From NCBI GenBank assembly GCA_051003795.1, contig JBPCKZ010000201.1, positions 16,132 through 80,131 of the forward strand: a DNA stretch of 64,000 bases, read 5' to 3'. This DNA is from JALYXS01 sp051003795 (GTDB lineage: Bacteria; Acidobacteriota; Terriglobia; Bryobacterales; Bryobacteraceae). How positions within the stretch are numbered: position 1 is the stretch's first letter; each line of letters begins with the position of its first letter. The position numbers were made by a program, and so were the translations under genes. A model generated the notes under the pieces. The model saw only the letters and a program-made list of their open reading frames with translations. It was not told the DNA's origin and ran no database searches. Shown here one piece after another: positions 33,000 to 42,378 of the stretch.

Positions 33000-35243
33000 T
33001 CAGGCGCTCCCGCCAGGGATTCCCACCGTAATCACAGCCGCGTTGCTCGCCACGCCGCCGATCGCGATCGCGAGCGGAAAATCCCCCGCCGGCAAAGCGG
33101 GTACTCGCAAATTCACCTGGAGCAGTCCCACAAATCCGGGAGCGAGCCCCGCGAATTCGATCCGCGCCGCCTGGCCGCCGATGGTCGCGGAGACCGGCGC
33201 AATCGGCCGCGAGAGTGGAGAGTCCGGCGCGGGCGAACCCGTCGAAACTGCATTGTCGACGGCGCCCTGCCCGGTCAGGTAAGCCGTAATCACGGTACCT
33301 TGAGCGGCGGAGTGGGTTGGGTCGTTCACGTGGCCATCCGCGTTCTGCACTACGGCGCGGTTCTGCCCGTACTGGAACAACCCCGGAGCAGTTCCCTCGA
33401 TACTGACGAAAGTGGTCGTGGGCGCGCTCGCGCCCGCAACGGAGAGAACCAGGCTCGTCGCTCCGGCAACCGCCTCGAACGGAACCTGGGCATTGATCTG
33501 CCCCGGGCTGACGTAAAACAACGGCGCGGCGACCCCTTTCAAGCTGAGCGAAACGCCTCCGAGCGATTTCGGCAGAGGGACATCCAACGCGCTCGCCGTG
33601 CCCTGGGCCAAGTTCGTCCCGAACAGCGAAATTATCGAACCGGGCGCGATCTTGTCCGGCTCGAAACTCGCGGCGTTCACCACCGCCGTCACGGCGGCGG
33701 GCGGAAGTGAAATGAGACCGAAGACCACCAGGCTATCCTGCGTGCCGACGTAAACCTTGCCATTGGCAATAGTCGGAACGGAAAACTTGACATGCGTGCC
33801 CAGGCTTCCGCTGAACAGCTCTTTCGTAAGATCGGCGGCATCGTAAGCGCGCAATCTCGCCGAAGGCTCCGCAACCCAGACAATTCCGTTCGAATTTCCG
33901 TTTGCGGAAATGCTGGGAACGGTGCCTGGAAACCCGAACGCCACCGCGGTTTGCGATACAGGGGAGGTCGAAAGGAGACCGGCGGTTACGCGAAACGCTT
34001 TCAGCGCGTCTCCCGAACCCGAGAAATAAATTTGATTATTGAAGTATGCCGGCACTCCGAACAAGCCACCGACCGCACCCGGCAGGGATTGCACAATCTG
34101 GCTGTCGCTTCCCGGCTGAAAGTGGCCCATGTTGTCGCGATCCAGAAGGTAGATCCTGCCTTCTTTTCCCGCGCTTACCAGCAGATGCGGATGGCTGGCG
34201 CTGCCGATTCCGTCGGGCAACAAGAGTGCGCCGCTCGAACCCGTGTCCAGGTCGTTCGAATTCAGCTCGGCCTGATTGAACGGAGCGAAATAGTCGGCTA
34301 CGCTCAAGCCCGCGCCGGTGGAGAGCTTGATGAAACTCTCGCCCAAGTCGGGACCGCCGCTTTGCGCATCGAAAGTTCCGTTTCCCGAGATCAGATAAAT
34401 GTTGTTGAAGGCGTCGGCGGTCGGGGCCGCGCCGCTGGCCCAAAACGATCCCTGGCCGCCATTCGGCGTGCTGTTGTAGACCGACACCTGCTGCAAGGTT
34501 TGGGCATCGTAGCCGATCAGCCATCCGTGATACGTGCCCTGGTCGCAATGGGAAGACCAGGCGGTATAGACGACACCGTTCAGCAACAGCAGTCCCGGGC
34601 GCTGCTTATAGTTTCTGGGGATAAACGTAACCGTGGTCCCGCGTTCGCCCGTGCCGGGCACCGAGGCCTGAATAAATACACTGCGCTTTTCCGCGCCGGT
34701 CAGGATATCCAGGGCATGCAAACGGTGCGCGTAACCCAGTCCCGTAGTACTCGGGAAAGGTTCCTTCGTCATCGCGACCACGTATAGAGTTCCACTCGCC
34801 AGATCGATTACGGGCGTCCCCGTAATGCCGATTTCCGGAACGATCTGGCTGCAATTGAAAACATCCGCCTGCGGAACGGTTGTGATACTTGCCGCCGGAT
34901 CGATAAAGCTCACGTGCCAAAGCGGCCCGGCATTGGCTCCCGCGTTGCTGGTGGCGTCGAAAGCGTAAACGCTATCGTGCTCGGTCGCGACAAACACCAC
35001 GTCGTGCGATCCTTTGCCGGGGATCGCGAGACCGGGAACATAGAGCGGCTGCGCGTAGACGTAACCGTCTACCGGATAAGAGAACCGCCTGCCGAACTGG
35101 CCCGAGCCGACATTCGACGGAGTGAGGACCTTTTCATGGAGGTTTTGCCCGGTGCCTTGAGGATCGTTGTGATACATGAGCACCGAGGTTTGAGCGCACA
35201 GGGTCACCGCAAGCAATCCCGCGAGGAATTTAGTTGAAGGCAT
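33000..35243 (-). CDS. Secreted PQQ-like beta-propeller protein with Solibacter-type C-terminal domain
   Basis: A 747-residue exported protein: signal peptide (MPSTKFLAGLLAVTLCAQ), an eight-bladed quinoprotein-like propeller (about 20-510) and a TIGR03437 domain (about 520-745). Propeller repeats include VFVATEHDSVYAFDA, TGTPVIDLASGTLYVVAMT, LHALDILTGAEK, GRIYLLDRDNMGHF and GKVYVGTQDSLVVFG. The tail has VVNAASFEPDKIAPGSIISLFG, LFYVSPGQINAQVPFE and VITAYLTGQGAV. No clear PQQ-binding residues can be picked out, so dehydrogenase activity is not claimed. I preferred the ATG at 35243 because it starts directly before the signal peptide; the frame is open to 35330. Divergent from the YefM gene. Confidence 0.86.
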   Translation of the reverse strand: MPSTKFLAGLLAVTLCAQTSVLMYHNDPQGTGQNLHEKVLTPSNVGSGQFGRRFSYPVDGYVYAQPLYVPGLAIPGKGSHDVVFVATEHDSVYAFDATSNAGANAGPLWHVSFIDPAASITTVPQADVFNCSQIVPEIGITGTPVIDLASGTLYVVAMTKEPFPSTTGLGYAHRLHALDILTGAEKRSVFIQASVPGTGERGTTVTFIPRNYKQRPGLLLLNGVVYTAWSSHCDQGTYHGWLIGYDAQTLQQVSVYNSTPNGGQGSFWASGAAPTADAFNNIYLISGNGTFDAQSGGPDLGESFIKLSTGAGLSVADYFAPFNQAELNSNDLDTGSSGALLLPDGIGSASHPHLLVSAGKEGRIYLLDRDNMGHFQPGSDSQIVQSLPGAVGGLFGVPAYFNNQIYFSGSGDALKAFRVTAGLLSTSPVSQTAVAFGFPGTVPSISANGNSNGIVWVAEPSARLRAYDAADLTKELFSGSLGTHVKFSVPTIANGKVYVGTQDSLVVFGLISLPPAAVTAVVNAASFEPDKIAPGSIISLFGTNLAQGTASALDVPLPKSLGGVSLSLKGVAAPLFYVSPGQINAQVPFEAVAGATSLVLSVAGASAPTTTFVSIEGTAPGLFQYGQNRAVVQNADGHVNDPTHSAAQGTVITAYLTGQGAVDNAVSTGSPAPDSPLSRPIAPVSATIGGQAARIEFAGLAPGFVGLLQVNLRVPALPAGDFPLAIAIGGVASNAAVITVGIPGGSA

Positions 35244-35275
35244 CGTAAAACACGATTGTAGGCGCGCAGGGCTTT

Positions 35276-35296
35276 CGTACAGAAAAGGTGTACAAT
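35276..35296 (+). promoter_or_regulatory. YefM-type operator with TGTACA cores over the -10 box
   Basis: TGTACA (35289-35294) and a near copy CGTACA (35276-35281) lie 13 bp apart centre to centre. The E. coli yefM-yoeB operator is known to contain two palindromes with a TGTACA core at about this spacing. TACAAT (35291-35296) is a good -10 hexamer overlapped by the second core, so antitoxin binding would block the promoter. No convincing -35 is seen. Confidence 0.5.
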
Positions 35297-35314
35297 GCTG
35301 TTGAGGGCACAAAC

Positions 35315-35602
35315 ATGCCGATGGAGACAACCTACACGCATCTCCGCGCGGAGCTCGCTTCAGTGTTGGACCAAGTAGCGGACGACCGGGAAGTGGTGAT
35401 CATCCGCCGGCGGAATTCGAAAGATGTCGCGCTGATTTCAGCGTCTGAACTGGCCGGTTTGCTCGAAACGGAGCACCTCTTGCGATCTCCCAAGAATGCC
35501 CAGCGACTCTTAACAGCGCTTAAGCGGGCCGAGAAAAGACAGGGAAAGCCGGAATCGGTTGAACATCTGCGCCGGGACGTGGGTCTTGAGCCGGCCCGTT
35601 GA
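35315..35602 (+). CDS. yefM: Type II antitoxin, YefM family
   Basis: A 95-residue antitoxin of the Phd/YefM fold, expected to bind and block the YoeB-like toxin and repress its own promoter. Signature: TYTHLRAELASVLDQVADDREVVIIRR, then KDVALISASELAGLLETEHLLRSP, the last part being the typical YefM linker (ETEYLLRSP-like) that leads into the toxin-binding tail. Start at the ATG at 35315; the ATG at 35321 is also possible. It ends in TGA at 35602 and overlaps the toxin by 17 bp. The upstream TGTACA cores match the operator of this family. Confidence 0.9.
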   Translation: MPMETTYTHLRAELASVLDQVADDREVVIIRRRNSKDVALISASELAGLLETEHLLRSPKNAQRLLTALKRAEKRQGKPESVEHLRRDVGLEPAR

Positions 35603-35858
35603 GCGGGATGCGGTTTTTCAACCCGAATTCCGGGAAGATTTTCGTCACTGGGTCGAAACCGACAGGAACACCGCTTTGCGCCTGTTGAGCCTGATTGAAT
35701 CGGTACTGCGGGATCCGTTTACCGGTATTGGAAAACCGGAACAGCTCAAGCACCGGTTGTCGGGAACATGGTCCAGACGAATCACGCAAGAGCACCGGCT
35801 AGTGTATCGCGTATCCGTCAACAGAATCGATTTTCTCCAGGCGCGGTATCACTACTAA
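35586..35858 (+). CDS. yoeB: Type II toxin, YoeB/Txe-family mRNA interferase
   Basis: A 90-residue RelE-superfamily toxin that, in E. coli, cleaves mRNA in the ribosomal A site. Conserved: FQPEFREDFRHWVETDRN, LIESVLRDPFTGIGKPEQLKH (the G-I-G-K-P-E block is a hallmark), LSGTWSRRITQEHRLVYRV (catalytic Arg and His region) and the end ARYHY with the typical terminal Tyr. No ATG or GTG suits the N-terminus; the TTG at 35586 gives a product only slightly longer than E. coli YoeB. It overlaps the antitoxin by 17 bp. All key residues appear present, so the pair is probably functional. Confidence 0.9.
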   Translation: MSRPVERDAVFQPEFREDFRHWVETDRNTALRLLSLIESVLRDPFTGIGKPEQLKHRLSGTWSRRITQEHRLVYRVSVNRIDFLQARYHY

Positions 35859-35871
35859 GGTTTCGTTCGAC

Positions 35872-37293
35872 TTACGCGATAATCTCGGTCACGACGCGCG
35901 CGGGGTACTGATCCGTCAGCCGCTCCCGCAAGCCGTTTCGATCCAGAAACAGCTCCCGGTTATCGAGACCGAGCTGATGCAGGATGGTCGCATGAAAATC
36001 GTGGACGCTCACCCGGTTCTCGGCGGCCTTGAAGCCGATGTCGTCCGTATTTCCAAAAGTCACGCCGCGCTTCACGCCGCCGCCTGCCATCCACACGCTA
36101 AAACCGTTTGGCCCGTGGTCGCGGCCGGCCGACTTTGCCGCGCCTTGTGAAATCGGCAAGCGCCCGAACTCGCCGCCCCACACGACCAGCGTCGAATCCA
36201 GCAGCCCTCGCTGCTTCAAATCTTTCAATAGCGCAGCCACCGGTTTGTCCGTCTTGGTACATGCGTAACCAAGGTCCGTGTGCAGATTGCTGTGGCTATC
36301 GAAGATCTGGCTTTCGATGTAGAGTTGCACGAATCTGACGCCGCGTTCTACCAGCCTTCGCGCCATCAGGCAACGCTTCCCGTAGGACTCGGTCGCCTTA
36401 TCGTTCAACCCGTACGACTCGCGCGTGGTTTCGGTCTCCTTGTTCAAGTCGAGCGCATCGGAGGCGGCCAACTGCATTCGCGCCGCGAGTTCATAACTCG
36501 AAATCCTGGCGTCCAAATCCGGTTGGTACGGCCGTTGCGCGCGGTGCGCATCGTCGAGCTTCCGCAGCACGCTCCGCTCCGCTTCCATCAACGGCGTCGG
36601 GATCTCCGGGCGAGGTTCCAGGTTGAGCACCGGCGCGCCCTGCGTGCGAAATCGCGTGCCCTGGTAGATCGGCGGCAGCCAGGCGGATTGCCAGTTGGAA
36701 ATCCCGTTGATCGGGAGGCCTTTGGGGTCGTCCAAGACGACGTACGCGGGCAAATTCTGGTTCTCCGTGCCCAGACCGTAAGCCACCCACGCTCCAATAG
36801 AGGGACGGCTCGCAATCGTGCGCCCGGTGTGCATCAAGAAAAGAGCCGGCTCGTGATTGGCGTGCTCGCCATACATGGACCGGATCAACGCGATATCGTC
36901 CACGCATTCCGCTAGATGCGGCAGAGCGTCGGAAATCTCTATGCCGCTCTTTCCGCGCGGCTCAAACTCGAACGGCGAAGGGAACAGCGTACCCGCGTCC
37001 GCTCCATTCGAAATCGCGAAACTCAGTTCGCGGCTCGGCGCGGTGCCGGCAAGCCGCTTCAACGTGGGCTTTGGATCGAACAGATCCACTTGGCTCGGGC
37101 CGCCGTTCATGAAGAGGTGGATGACCGACTTGGCCTTGGCGGGGAACTGCGGCGCCTTCGCCTTCAGGTCATAAGTTTGCGCGGCAAGGAGGTCCGGGCA
37201 AAGTTCCGACCCCAGCAGCGACATGAGAGCCGCTCCGTGCAATCCATCCACGATCCTCGAAAAGAAATCCCGCCGCGTGCCGTTTTCCGTCAT
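35872..37293 (-). CDS. DUF1501 protein with Tat-like signal
   Basis: A 473-residue exported protein of the DUF1501 family, related to the alkaline phosphatase/sulfatase fold and of unknown activity. The N-terminus TRRDFFSRIVDGLHGAALMSL is Tat-like. Family landmarks: VIHLFMNGGPSQVDLFDPKP, the later HANHEPALFLMHTGR, SIGAWVAYGLGTENQNLPAYV, STLVVWGGEFGRLPISQG and DHGPNGFSVWMAGGGVKRG, ending VHDFHATILHQLGLD. It lies 21 bp behind the PSD1 cytochrome gene on the same strand, the standard pairing in Acidobacteria and Planctomycetes, and is surely co-transcribed with it. The pair is thought to act on extracellular polymers, but no reaction is known to me. Confidence 0.92.
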   Translation of the reverse strand: MTENGTRRDFFSRIVDGLHGAALMSLLGSELCPDLLAAQTYDLKAKAPQFPAKAKSVIHLFMNGGPSQVDLFDPKPTLKRLAGTAPSRELSFAISNGADAGTLFPSPFEFEPRGKSGIEISDALPHLAECVDDIALIRSMYGEHANHEPALFLMHTGRTIASRPSIGAWVAYGLGTENQNLPAYVVLDDPKGLPINGISNWQSAWLPPIYQGTRFRTQGAPVLNLEPRPEIPTPLMEAERSVLRKLDDAHRAQRPYQPDLDARISSYELAARMQLAASDALDLNKETETTRESYGLNDKATESYGKRCLMARRLVERGVRFVQLYIESQIFDSHSNLHTDLGYACTKTDKPVAALLKDLKQRGLLDSTLVVWGGEFGRLPISQGAAKSAGRDHGPNGFSVWMAGGGVKRGVTFGNTDDIGFKAAENRVSVHDFHATILHQLGLDNRELFLDRNGLRERLTDQYPARVVTEIIA

Positions 37294-37314
37294 GATGAAT
37301 CACCTAATCTTCGC

Positions 37315-40209
37315 TTAATCGATGAAACTGAATTCCGCCGAGTTCAAGATCGCATGGCAATAGTTCGCCACGGCCAGCCAGTTCGCTTCTTCGGCGCGCG
37401 GCGCTGAATCGTTATCGCTCTCCAGCCGCGCGGGCCATTGCTTGCGAAAATTTTCAATCGCGTCCACCGCGGATTTCGTTTCTTCCACCGAGGGCCGCCG
37501 CGAATAAGCCCGCAGATAGATCGCCGCCACTTGCCCGGCTCGGTCCGCGCCCGCTTCGTCGATCACGCGCCCCGCCATGAAGCGCGCCGATTCCCACGCC
37601 ATCGAACCATTCATCATGTGCAGCGCCTGCGTCGCGACATTCGAGCGCCGCCGCTCCGTGCAATTCGGCGTCATGATCGGCTCATCGAAAGCGTCGAGCA
37701 GCGACATCGGGGTCTGCCTTCGATGCAGCACGTAAATGCTCCGCCGGAAGCCGGTCTTCTCCGGCTTCACGATCACTTCCTTATCGGCGGTTACCGTTAC
37801 TTCCACCGGTTTGCCGAACAGCGCCGGATCGAGGCGGCCGGTCGCGGTCAAAATCGAATCGTAAAGCGTTTCCGCGTCCATGCGCTTCAGCGGCATGCGC
37901 GATAGAAGCGCGTTATCGGGATCGACGGCGATCAACGCTTCGCTCACCTGGGAAGACTGCCGGTAGGCGGTCGAAGTCACCATCAACCGGTGCATCGACT
38001 TCATGCTCCAACCGTTTTGGACGAACTCGGTCGCCAGCCAATCGAGCAGCTCCGGATGCGATGGCGGCGCGCCCGAGTGCCCGAAATTCGAAACGGTCGG
38101 GACGATACCCCGCCCGAAGTGCCGCAGCCACAACTGATTCACCGCCACGCGCGACGTCAGCGGATGATTCGGTTGCGTCAGCCACTTCGCGAGCGCAAGG
38201 CGCCGCCCGGTCGCGCCGGGGAACGGCGGTACCGGTTCATAGGATTTCAACGCGGCATTCTGGAGCACCGATGGCACGCCCGCTTCCACTGTTTCGCCGT
38301 AGTCCACTGGATCGCCGCGCCGTAGGAGATACGCTACCGAAGTCTCCGCGTTATCGGTCAGCACCCGGATATGCGGCTTCGGTTTAAGCTTGGCTTTGGC
38401 GGCGTTCAATTGTTCCTGAAGAGCGCGCGTCTTGGCGCGCAAGTCCGGGAACTTGTCGAGCAACTCGTTGTTGGAAATACTGACTACGGCGTCGTACTTC
38501 GCGGCGAGCGCCTTCTGCTCGTCGGTCCGCTCGGCGGCTTTCGCCAAAGCGGCTGCGCGGACCGCATCGCGGGCGTCCGCGGGAACCGCGGCCAGGCGTT
38601 CGTCGAGCAATTGCGCGCGAAGCGGTCCGGTAATCTTCTCGATCCGCTCTTCGGTTTTCTTGATTTCCGATTCGAGGGGCGCATTGTGTTCGCCGGCCTC
38701 TTTGCGCTCCGATTCCAACGCGAGATCGACTTCGCGCTTATTCGGCGTCTTCCACTCGTAGGGGTTGTAGGCGGCTTGCAGAATTGCCGAGAGCCGGTAG
38801 TAATCGCGCTGCGGAATCGGATCGTATTTGTGGTTGTGGCAGCGCGCGCAACCCACCGTCACGCCCATTACGGAGGAGGTCAGCACCTCCACCTCATCGG
38901 CCAGAATATTCATGCGCTCGGTGATGAGGCCACGTTCGCTCGAGTCCGTCGGATCGGGCGTAGTGCGCAGGAAGCCGGTCGCCGCAATCCGATCGATTGT
39001 CGTCTGATCGGCCGTGCCCTTTGCTTTCTTCCAGTCGTCGGAAAGCTCATCGCCCGCGATCTGCTCGGTGATGAATTGCGTGTAGGGTTTGTCGGCGTTC
39101 AGCGACCGGATTACGTAATCCCGGTAGCGCCACGCGAACGGGCGCACGCCATCGTCCTGGCCAAAGCCTTCGGAATCGGAATATCCCGCGAGATCGAGCC
39201 AGTGCTGTCCCCATCGCTCGCCATAGTGCGACGAGGCCAGAAGACGGTCGACCAGCTTCTCATACGCGCCGGGGGACGTGTCCTTCAGATATGCATCGAT
39301 CTCGGCTTCGGTGGGAAGCATCCCGATGAGATCGAGATAAACGCGCCGCATTAGCGTGAGGCGGCCGGCTTCCGGAGAGTATTTGAGGTTCTTCGACTCC
39401 AGCTTTTGCAACAGAAAGGCATCGATCGGGTTGCGCACCAGCGCGCCGTTTTTGACGCTCGGAACCAGCGGACGCACCGGCGGCTGGAACGACCAGAACT
39501 TGCGGTCCGATTCCTTAACCAGCGCGGTGACGGGTGCGGCCTGAGGTTCGGGCGCCGGACCGCCTTCGGCAATCCACGCGCGGATCTTCCGTGTTTCGGC
39601 ATCGGTCGGCAACTCGATGGCGAGATCCTTGGCCATTTTCGCGGGCGGCATCTGCCCGTTGACGATTCGTTGGTAGAGGAGGCTTTCCTCCGGCTTGCCG
39701 GGAACGAATGCCGGACCCGACTTACCGCCCTTGAGCCGGCTTTCCACCGTGCGGAGATCGAGACCGCCCTGCTTTTCCAAGCCTCCGTGGCAGCGGTTGC
39801 ATCGCGCCTGGAAAACGGCGAGCGCTTCGCGCTCCTTCACAACGGGCAACGCGCCTGTTTGCGTTGGGAGCGCCCGGTCGATCCAGCCCCGCAGTTGATC
39901 GATCTCGACGCCGGTCAACTTCGTTTTGCCCGGCGGCATTTGCCCCGTAATGACTTTCGTGATGAGCAGGCTTTTTTCCGCCACCCCCGGCACGATCGCG
40001 GGACCCGAAGCGCCGCCCTTCAGAATGCTTTCCGGGCTGCGGAGATCGAGCTTGCCCTGAGGCGTCGCGCCGTGGCATGACGTGCAGCGGGCCTGGAGAA
40101 TTGGCTGGACGCCCGTGGCGAATGACGGCTCGTCCGCCGCTGGAGCGGCGATAGCGACGGCCGCGCAGACTCCAAGGAAAATAAGGCGGAGAAACGGTGT
40201 GTGGGGCAT
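37315..40209 (-). CDS. PSD1 and planctomycete-type cytochrome c protein (DUF1549/DUF1553)
   Basis: A 964-residue exported protein with a Sec signal peptide (residues 1-26), two planctomycete-type cytochrome c domains, each with one C-x-x-C-H haem site ([19 protein letters not shown] near 42-46; [20 protein letters not shown] near 140), then DUF1549 (about 260-460; [48 protein letters not shown]), a coiled-coil stretch, and DUF1553 from about 650 ([33 protein letters not shown]). A third C-x-x-C-H ([14 protein letters not shown]) lies within DUF1549. The start chosen is the ATG at 40209; 40221 is four codons longer. It leads the two-gene unit with DUF1501. Likely an outer-surface redox or hydrolytic protein; activity unknown. 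Confidence 0.92.
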   Translation of the reverse strand: MPHTPFLRLIFLGVCAAVAIAAPAADEPSFATGVQPILQARCTSCHGATPQGKLDLRSPESILKGGASGPAIVPGVAEKSLLITKVITGQMPPGKTKLTGVEIDQLRGWIDRALPTQTGALPVVKEREALAVFQARCNRCHGGLEKQGGLDLRTVESRLKGGKSGPAFVPGKPEESLLYQRIVNGQMPPAKMAKDLAIELPTDAETRKIRAWIAEGGPAPEPQAAPVTALVKESDRKFWSFQPPVRPLVPSVKNGALVRNPIDAFLLQKLESKNLKYSPEAGRLTLMRRVYLDLIGMLPTEAEIDAYLKDTSPGAYEKLVDRLLASSHYGERWGQHWLDLAGYSDSEGFGQDDGVRPFAWRYRDYVIRSLNADKPYTQFITEQIAGDELSDDWKKAKGTADQTTIDRIAATGFLRTTPDPTDSSERGLITERMNILADEVEVLTSSVMGVTVGCARCHNHKYDPIPQRDYYRLSAILQAAYNPYEWKTPNKREVDLALESERKEAGEHNAPLESEIKKTEERIEKITGPLRAQLLDERLAAVPADARDAVRAAALAKAAERTDEQKALAAKYDAVVSISNNELLDKFPDLRAKTRALQEQLNAAKAKLKPKPHIRVLTDNAETSVAYLLRRGDPVDYGETVEAGVPSVLQNAALKSYEPVPPFPGATGRRLALAKWLTQPNHPLTSRVAVNQLWLRHFGRGIVPTVSNFGHSGAPPSHPELLDWLATEFVQNGWSMKSMHRLMVTSTAYRQSSQVSEALIAVDPDNALLSRMPLKRMDAETLYDSILTATGRLDPALFGKPVEVTVTADKEVIVKPEKTGFRRSIYVLHRRQTPMSLLDAFDEPIMTPNCTERRRSNVATQALHMMNGSMAWESARFMAGRVIDEAGADRAGQVAAIYLRAYSRRPSVEETKSAVDAIENFRKQWPARLESDNDSAPRAEEANWLAVANYCHAILNSAEFSFID

Positions 40210-40327
40210 GTCGGCGGGCAATCGACGGCTACCTAAGTAGTCTATCGCGATTTGTGTAATTTTGCCGCCCGCTTTGGCCTGGATTCACAAAGTTTAGATT
40301 CTTGCGGAATTGGGCGATCCTGGAGTG

Positions 40328-40747
40328 ATGAACTGGCTTTTCTGGTCTCTCTTATCCGCGGCATTCGCGGCCGCCACCGCGATCCTCGCGAAGATCGGCA
40401 TTGCCGGCATCGATTCGAACCTGGCGACCGCCGTGCGCACGTCGGTGATTCTGCTGTTCACGTGGGCCATCGCTTACGCGACGCGAAAACCCGGCGCGAT
40501 CGCGGCAATTTCGGCGCACGGCTGGTTGTTCCTGGTGTTGTCGGGAATCGCCACGGGACTTTCGTGGCTATGCTATTTCCGCGCGCTTCAGCTTGGCCCG
40601 GCATCGTCGGTCGCGCCGGTGGATAAGTTGAGCGTGGCGCTGGTGATTGTGCTCGCCGCCATTTTTCTGGGGGAGAGAATTACGCACGTCAAGGCAATCG
40701 GGGGGCTGCTGATTACGGCTGGCGCGATCACGCTCGCGTTCGGGTAG
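40328..40747 (+). CDS. Small EamA-family (DMT superfamily) membrane transporter
   Basis: A 139-residue inner-membrane protein with about five hydrophobic helices and a single EamA domain, as in the EmrE-like half-size transporters that work as dimers. Landmarks: NWLFWSLLSAAFAAATAILAK, VRTSVILLFTWAIAYA, GLSWLCYFRALQLGPASSVAPVDKLS and LAAIFLGERITHVKAIGGL, typical of the last EamA repeat. The ATG at 40328 is preferred over 40310 because GGAGTG precedes it and it matches family length. It stands alone between two divergent-convergent minus-strand units. Substrate unknown. Confidence 0.87.
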   Translation: MNWLFWSLLSAAFAAATAILAKIGIAGIDSNLATAVRTSVILLFTWAIAYATRKPGAIAAISAHGWLFLVLSGIATGLSWLCYFRALQLGPASSVAPVDKLSVALVIVLAAIFLGERITHVKAIGGLLITAGAITLAFG

Positions 40748-40760
40748 TCTCCTGAAATCC

Positions 40761-41894
40761 CTACCGGAAATTTCGGGCCTCGCGCACAATCTTCTCCGCT
40801 TGCGCCGCGTCCGGAGCGGTCGCGGTCAGATGTCCCATTTTCCGCCCCGGCCGGGGTTCGAGCTTCCCGTAGAGATGCAATTTCACTTCGGGATGGCGGC
40901 AGATCGCGGCCCAATCCGGCTCTCCGGCCTCCCACAAATCTCCCAGGAGATTCGCCATCGCGGCGGGCCGCAGCATCGTAGGCGCGCCTAGCGGCAGACC
41001 GCAAACGGATCGCAACTGCTGCTCGAACTGGCTAGTGATACACGCATCGATCGTCCAATGCCCGGAATTGTGCGGACGCGGGGCGAGCTCGTTAACCAGG
41101 AGCTTCCCCGAGCGCGTTAGAAAAAATTCCACGCACAGAACACCCACCGCGTTCAATTGGCTCATGACGCTTCGGGCGATCGCGACCGCTTCCGCGGCGA
41201 TCCTGGGATCGATCTCAGCCGGAGCGGACGAGACGTCGAGAATCCCATTCACATGATCGTTGCGGCCGGGTTCGTAATGCACGAACTCTCCGCCGGCATC
41301 GCGCGCGGCAACCACCGAGAGTTCGCATTCGAAATCGACTACCGCTTCGAGCACCGCTTCCTGGCCATTCAGCGCATCCCACGCCGAATCCGCGCCGGCG
41401 GCCGACTGCACGCGCACCTGGCCTTTGCCGTCGTAGCCGAATCCGGCGGTCTTCAAGATGCCCGGGCCCCGCAGCGCGTCCAGCGCCGCGCGCAATTCCG
41501 CCGCCGTCCGGACGTGCACGAAACGCGTTACGGGAAAACCGTGCCGGGCCAGGAAATTCTTCTCCCGCAAACGATGCTGCGTCACATGCAGGATCTCGCC
41601 GCTCGGCCGCACGGGCGCGTGTTGGGCCGCGGCTTCGGCCGTCGCGGCGGGAACGTTCTCAAACTCGAATGTGACTACATCCACGCGCGCCGCGAAACCG
41701 CGGACCTGGTCGAGATCGTCGTAAGCGGCATTGATCTCGACGTCGGCCACTTGTCCCGTCGGCGTGTCTTCATCGGGCGAAAGCGTATGCACGCGGTAGC
41801 CCATGCGCCGCGCCGCAATGGCGAACATCCGGCCCAATTGGCCGCTGCCCAGCACGCCGATCGCGGCGCCCGGTAAAATCGGAAACGGCGGCAT
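40761..41894 (-). CDS. purK: 5-(carboxyamino)imidazole ribonucleotide synthase
   Basis: A 377-residue ATP-grasp enzyme that carboxylates aminoimidazole ribonucleotide with bicarbonate and ATP in purine synthesis. It opens IGVLGSGQLGRMFAIAARRMG, followed by VVTFEFENVPA, ILKTAGFGYDGKGQVRV (ATP-grasp loop), YEPGRNDHVNGILDVSSAPA, GVLCVEFFLTRSGKLLVNELAPRPHNSGHWTI in parts, and PGRKMGHLTATAPD. Length is normal. It lies 8 bp after purE, its usual partner that uses its product, at the end of a seven-gene minus-strand run. Confidence 0.95.
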   Translation of the reverse strand: MPPFPILPGAAIGVLGSGQLGRMFAIAARRMGYRVHTLSPDEDTPTGQVADVEINAAYDDLDQVRGFAARVDVVTFEFENVPAATAEAAAQHAPVRPSGEILHVTQHRLREKNFLARHGFPVTRFVHVRTAAELRAALDALRGPGILKTAGFGYDGKGQVRVQSAAGADSAWDALNGQEAVLEAVVDFECELSVVAARDAGGEFVHYEPGRNDHVNGILDVSSAPAEIDPRIAAEAVAIARSVMSQLNAVGVLCVEFFLTRSGKLLVNELAPRPHNSGHWTIDACITSQFEQQLRSVCGLPLGAPTMLRPAAMANLLGDLWEAGEPDWAAICRHPEVKLHLYGKLEPRPGRKMGHLTATAPDAAQAEKIVREARNFR

Positions 41895-41902
41895 TCAAAA
41901 AA

Positions 41903-42376
41903 TCACGGAAGCTTCTCTTCGGCGACTTGCTTCGATTGCCGCTCGCGAAACGCGCGCAGTTTTTCGCGCAGGGCCGGCCGCGTGTTGGCAAGAATCGCGA
42001 TCGCGAGCAATGCCGCATTTTTCGCCCCCGCCGCGCCGATGGCGAGCGTTCCCACGGGAATTCCGGCGGGCATTTGCACAATCGAGAGCAGCGAATCGAT
42101 CCCCTTCAAGACACGGCTTTCAATCGGCACTCCGAGCACCGGAACCAACGTGTGCGCCGCGATCATGCCCGGCAAATGCGCCGCGCCCCCGGCTCCCGCA
42201 ATGATCGCTTCGATTCCGCGCGCCTCCGCGCCCGAGGCGAACTCCGCCATCAGTCCCGGCGTGCGATGCGCCGAAACAATTCGCGTTTCATGCGGGACGT
42301 CGAACTCCGCAAGCGTCTCGCTGGCCGCCCGCATCGTTTCCCAATCCGAACGGCTGCCCATGACGACAGCCACCAT
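41903..42376 (-). CDS. purE: N5-carboxyaminoimidazole ribonucleotide mutase
   Basis: A 157-residue class I PurE that rearranges N5-CAIR to CAIR in purine synthesis; it forms an octamer in the cytosol. Signatures: [31 protein letters not shown] (active-site His), [25 protein letters not shown] and [28 protein letters not shown]. The ATG at 42376 is 2 bp after the icd stop, and purK follows after 8 bp. The C-terminal 25 residues are a charged helix slightly longer than usual. Confidence 0.95.
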   Translation of the reverse strand: MVAVVMGSRSDWETMRAASETLAEFDVPHETRIVSAHRTPGLMAEFASGAEARGIEAIIAGAGGAAHLPGMIAAHTLVPVLGVPIESRVLKGIDSLLSIVQMPAGIPVGTLAIGAAGAKNAALLAIAILANTRPALREKLRAFRERQSKQVAEEKLP

Positions 42377-42378
42377 TG

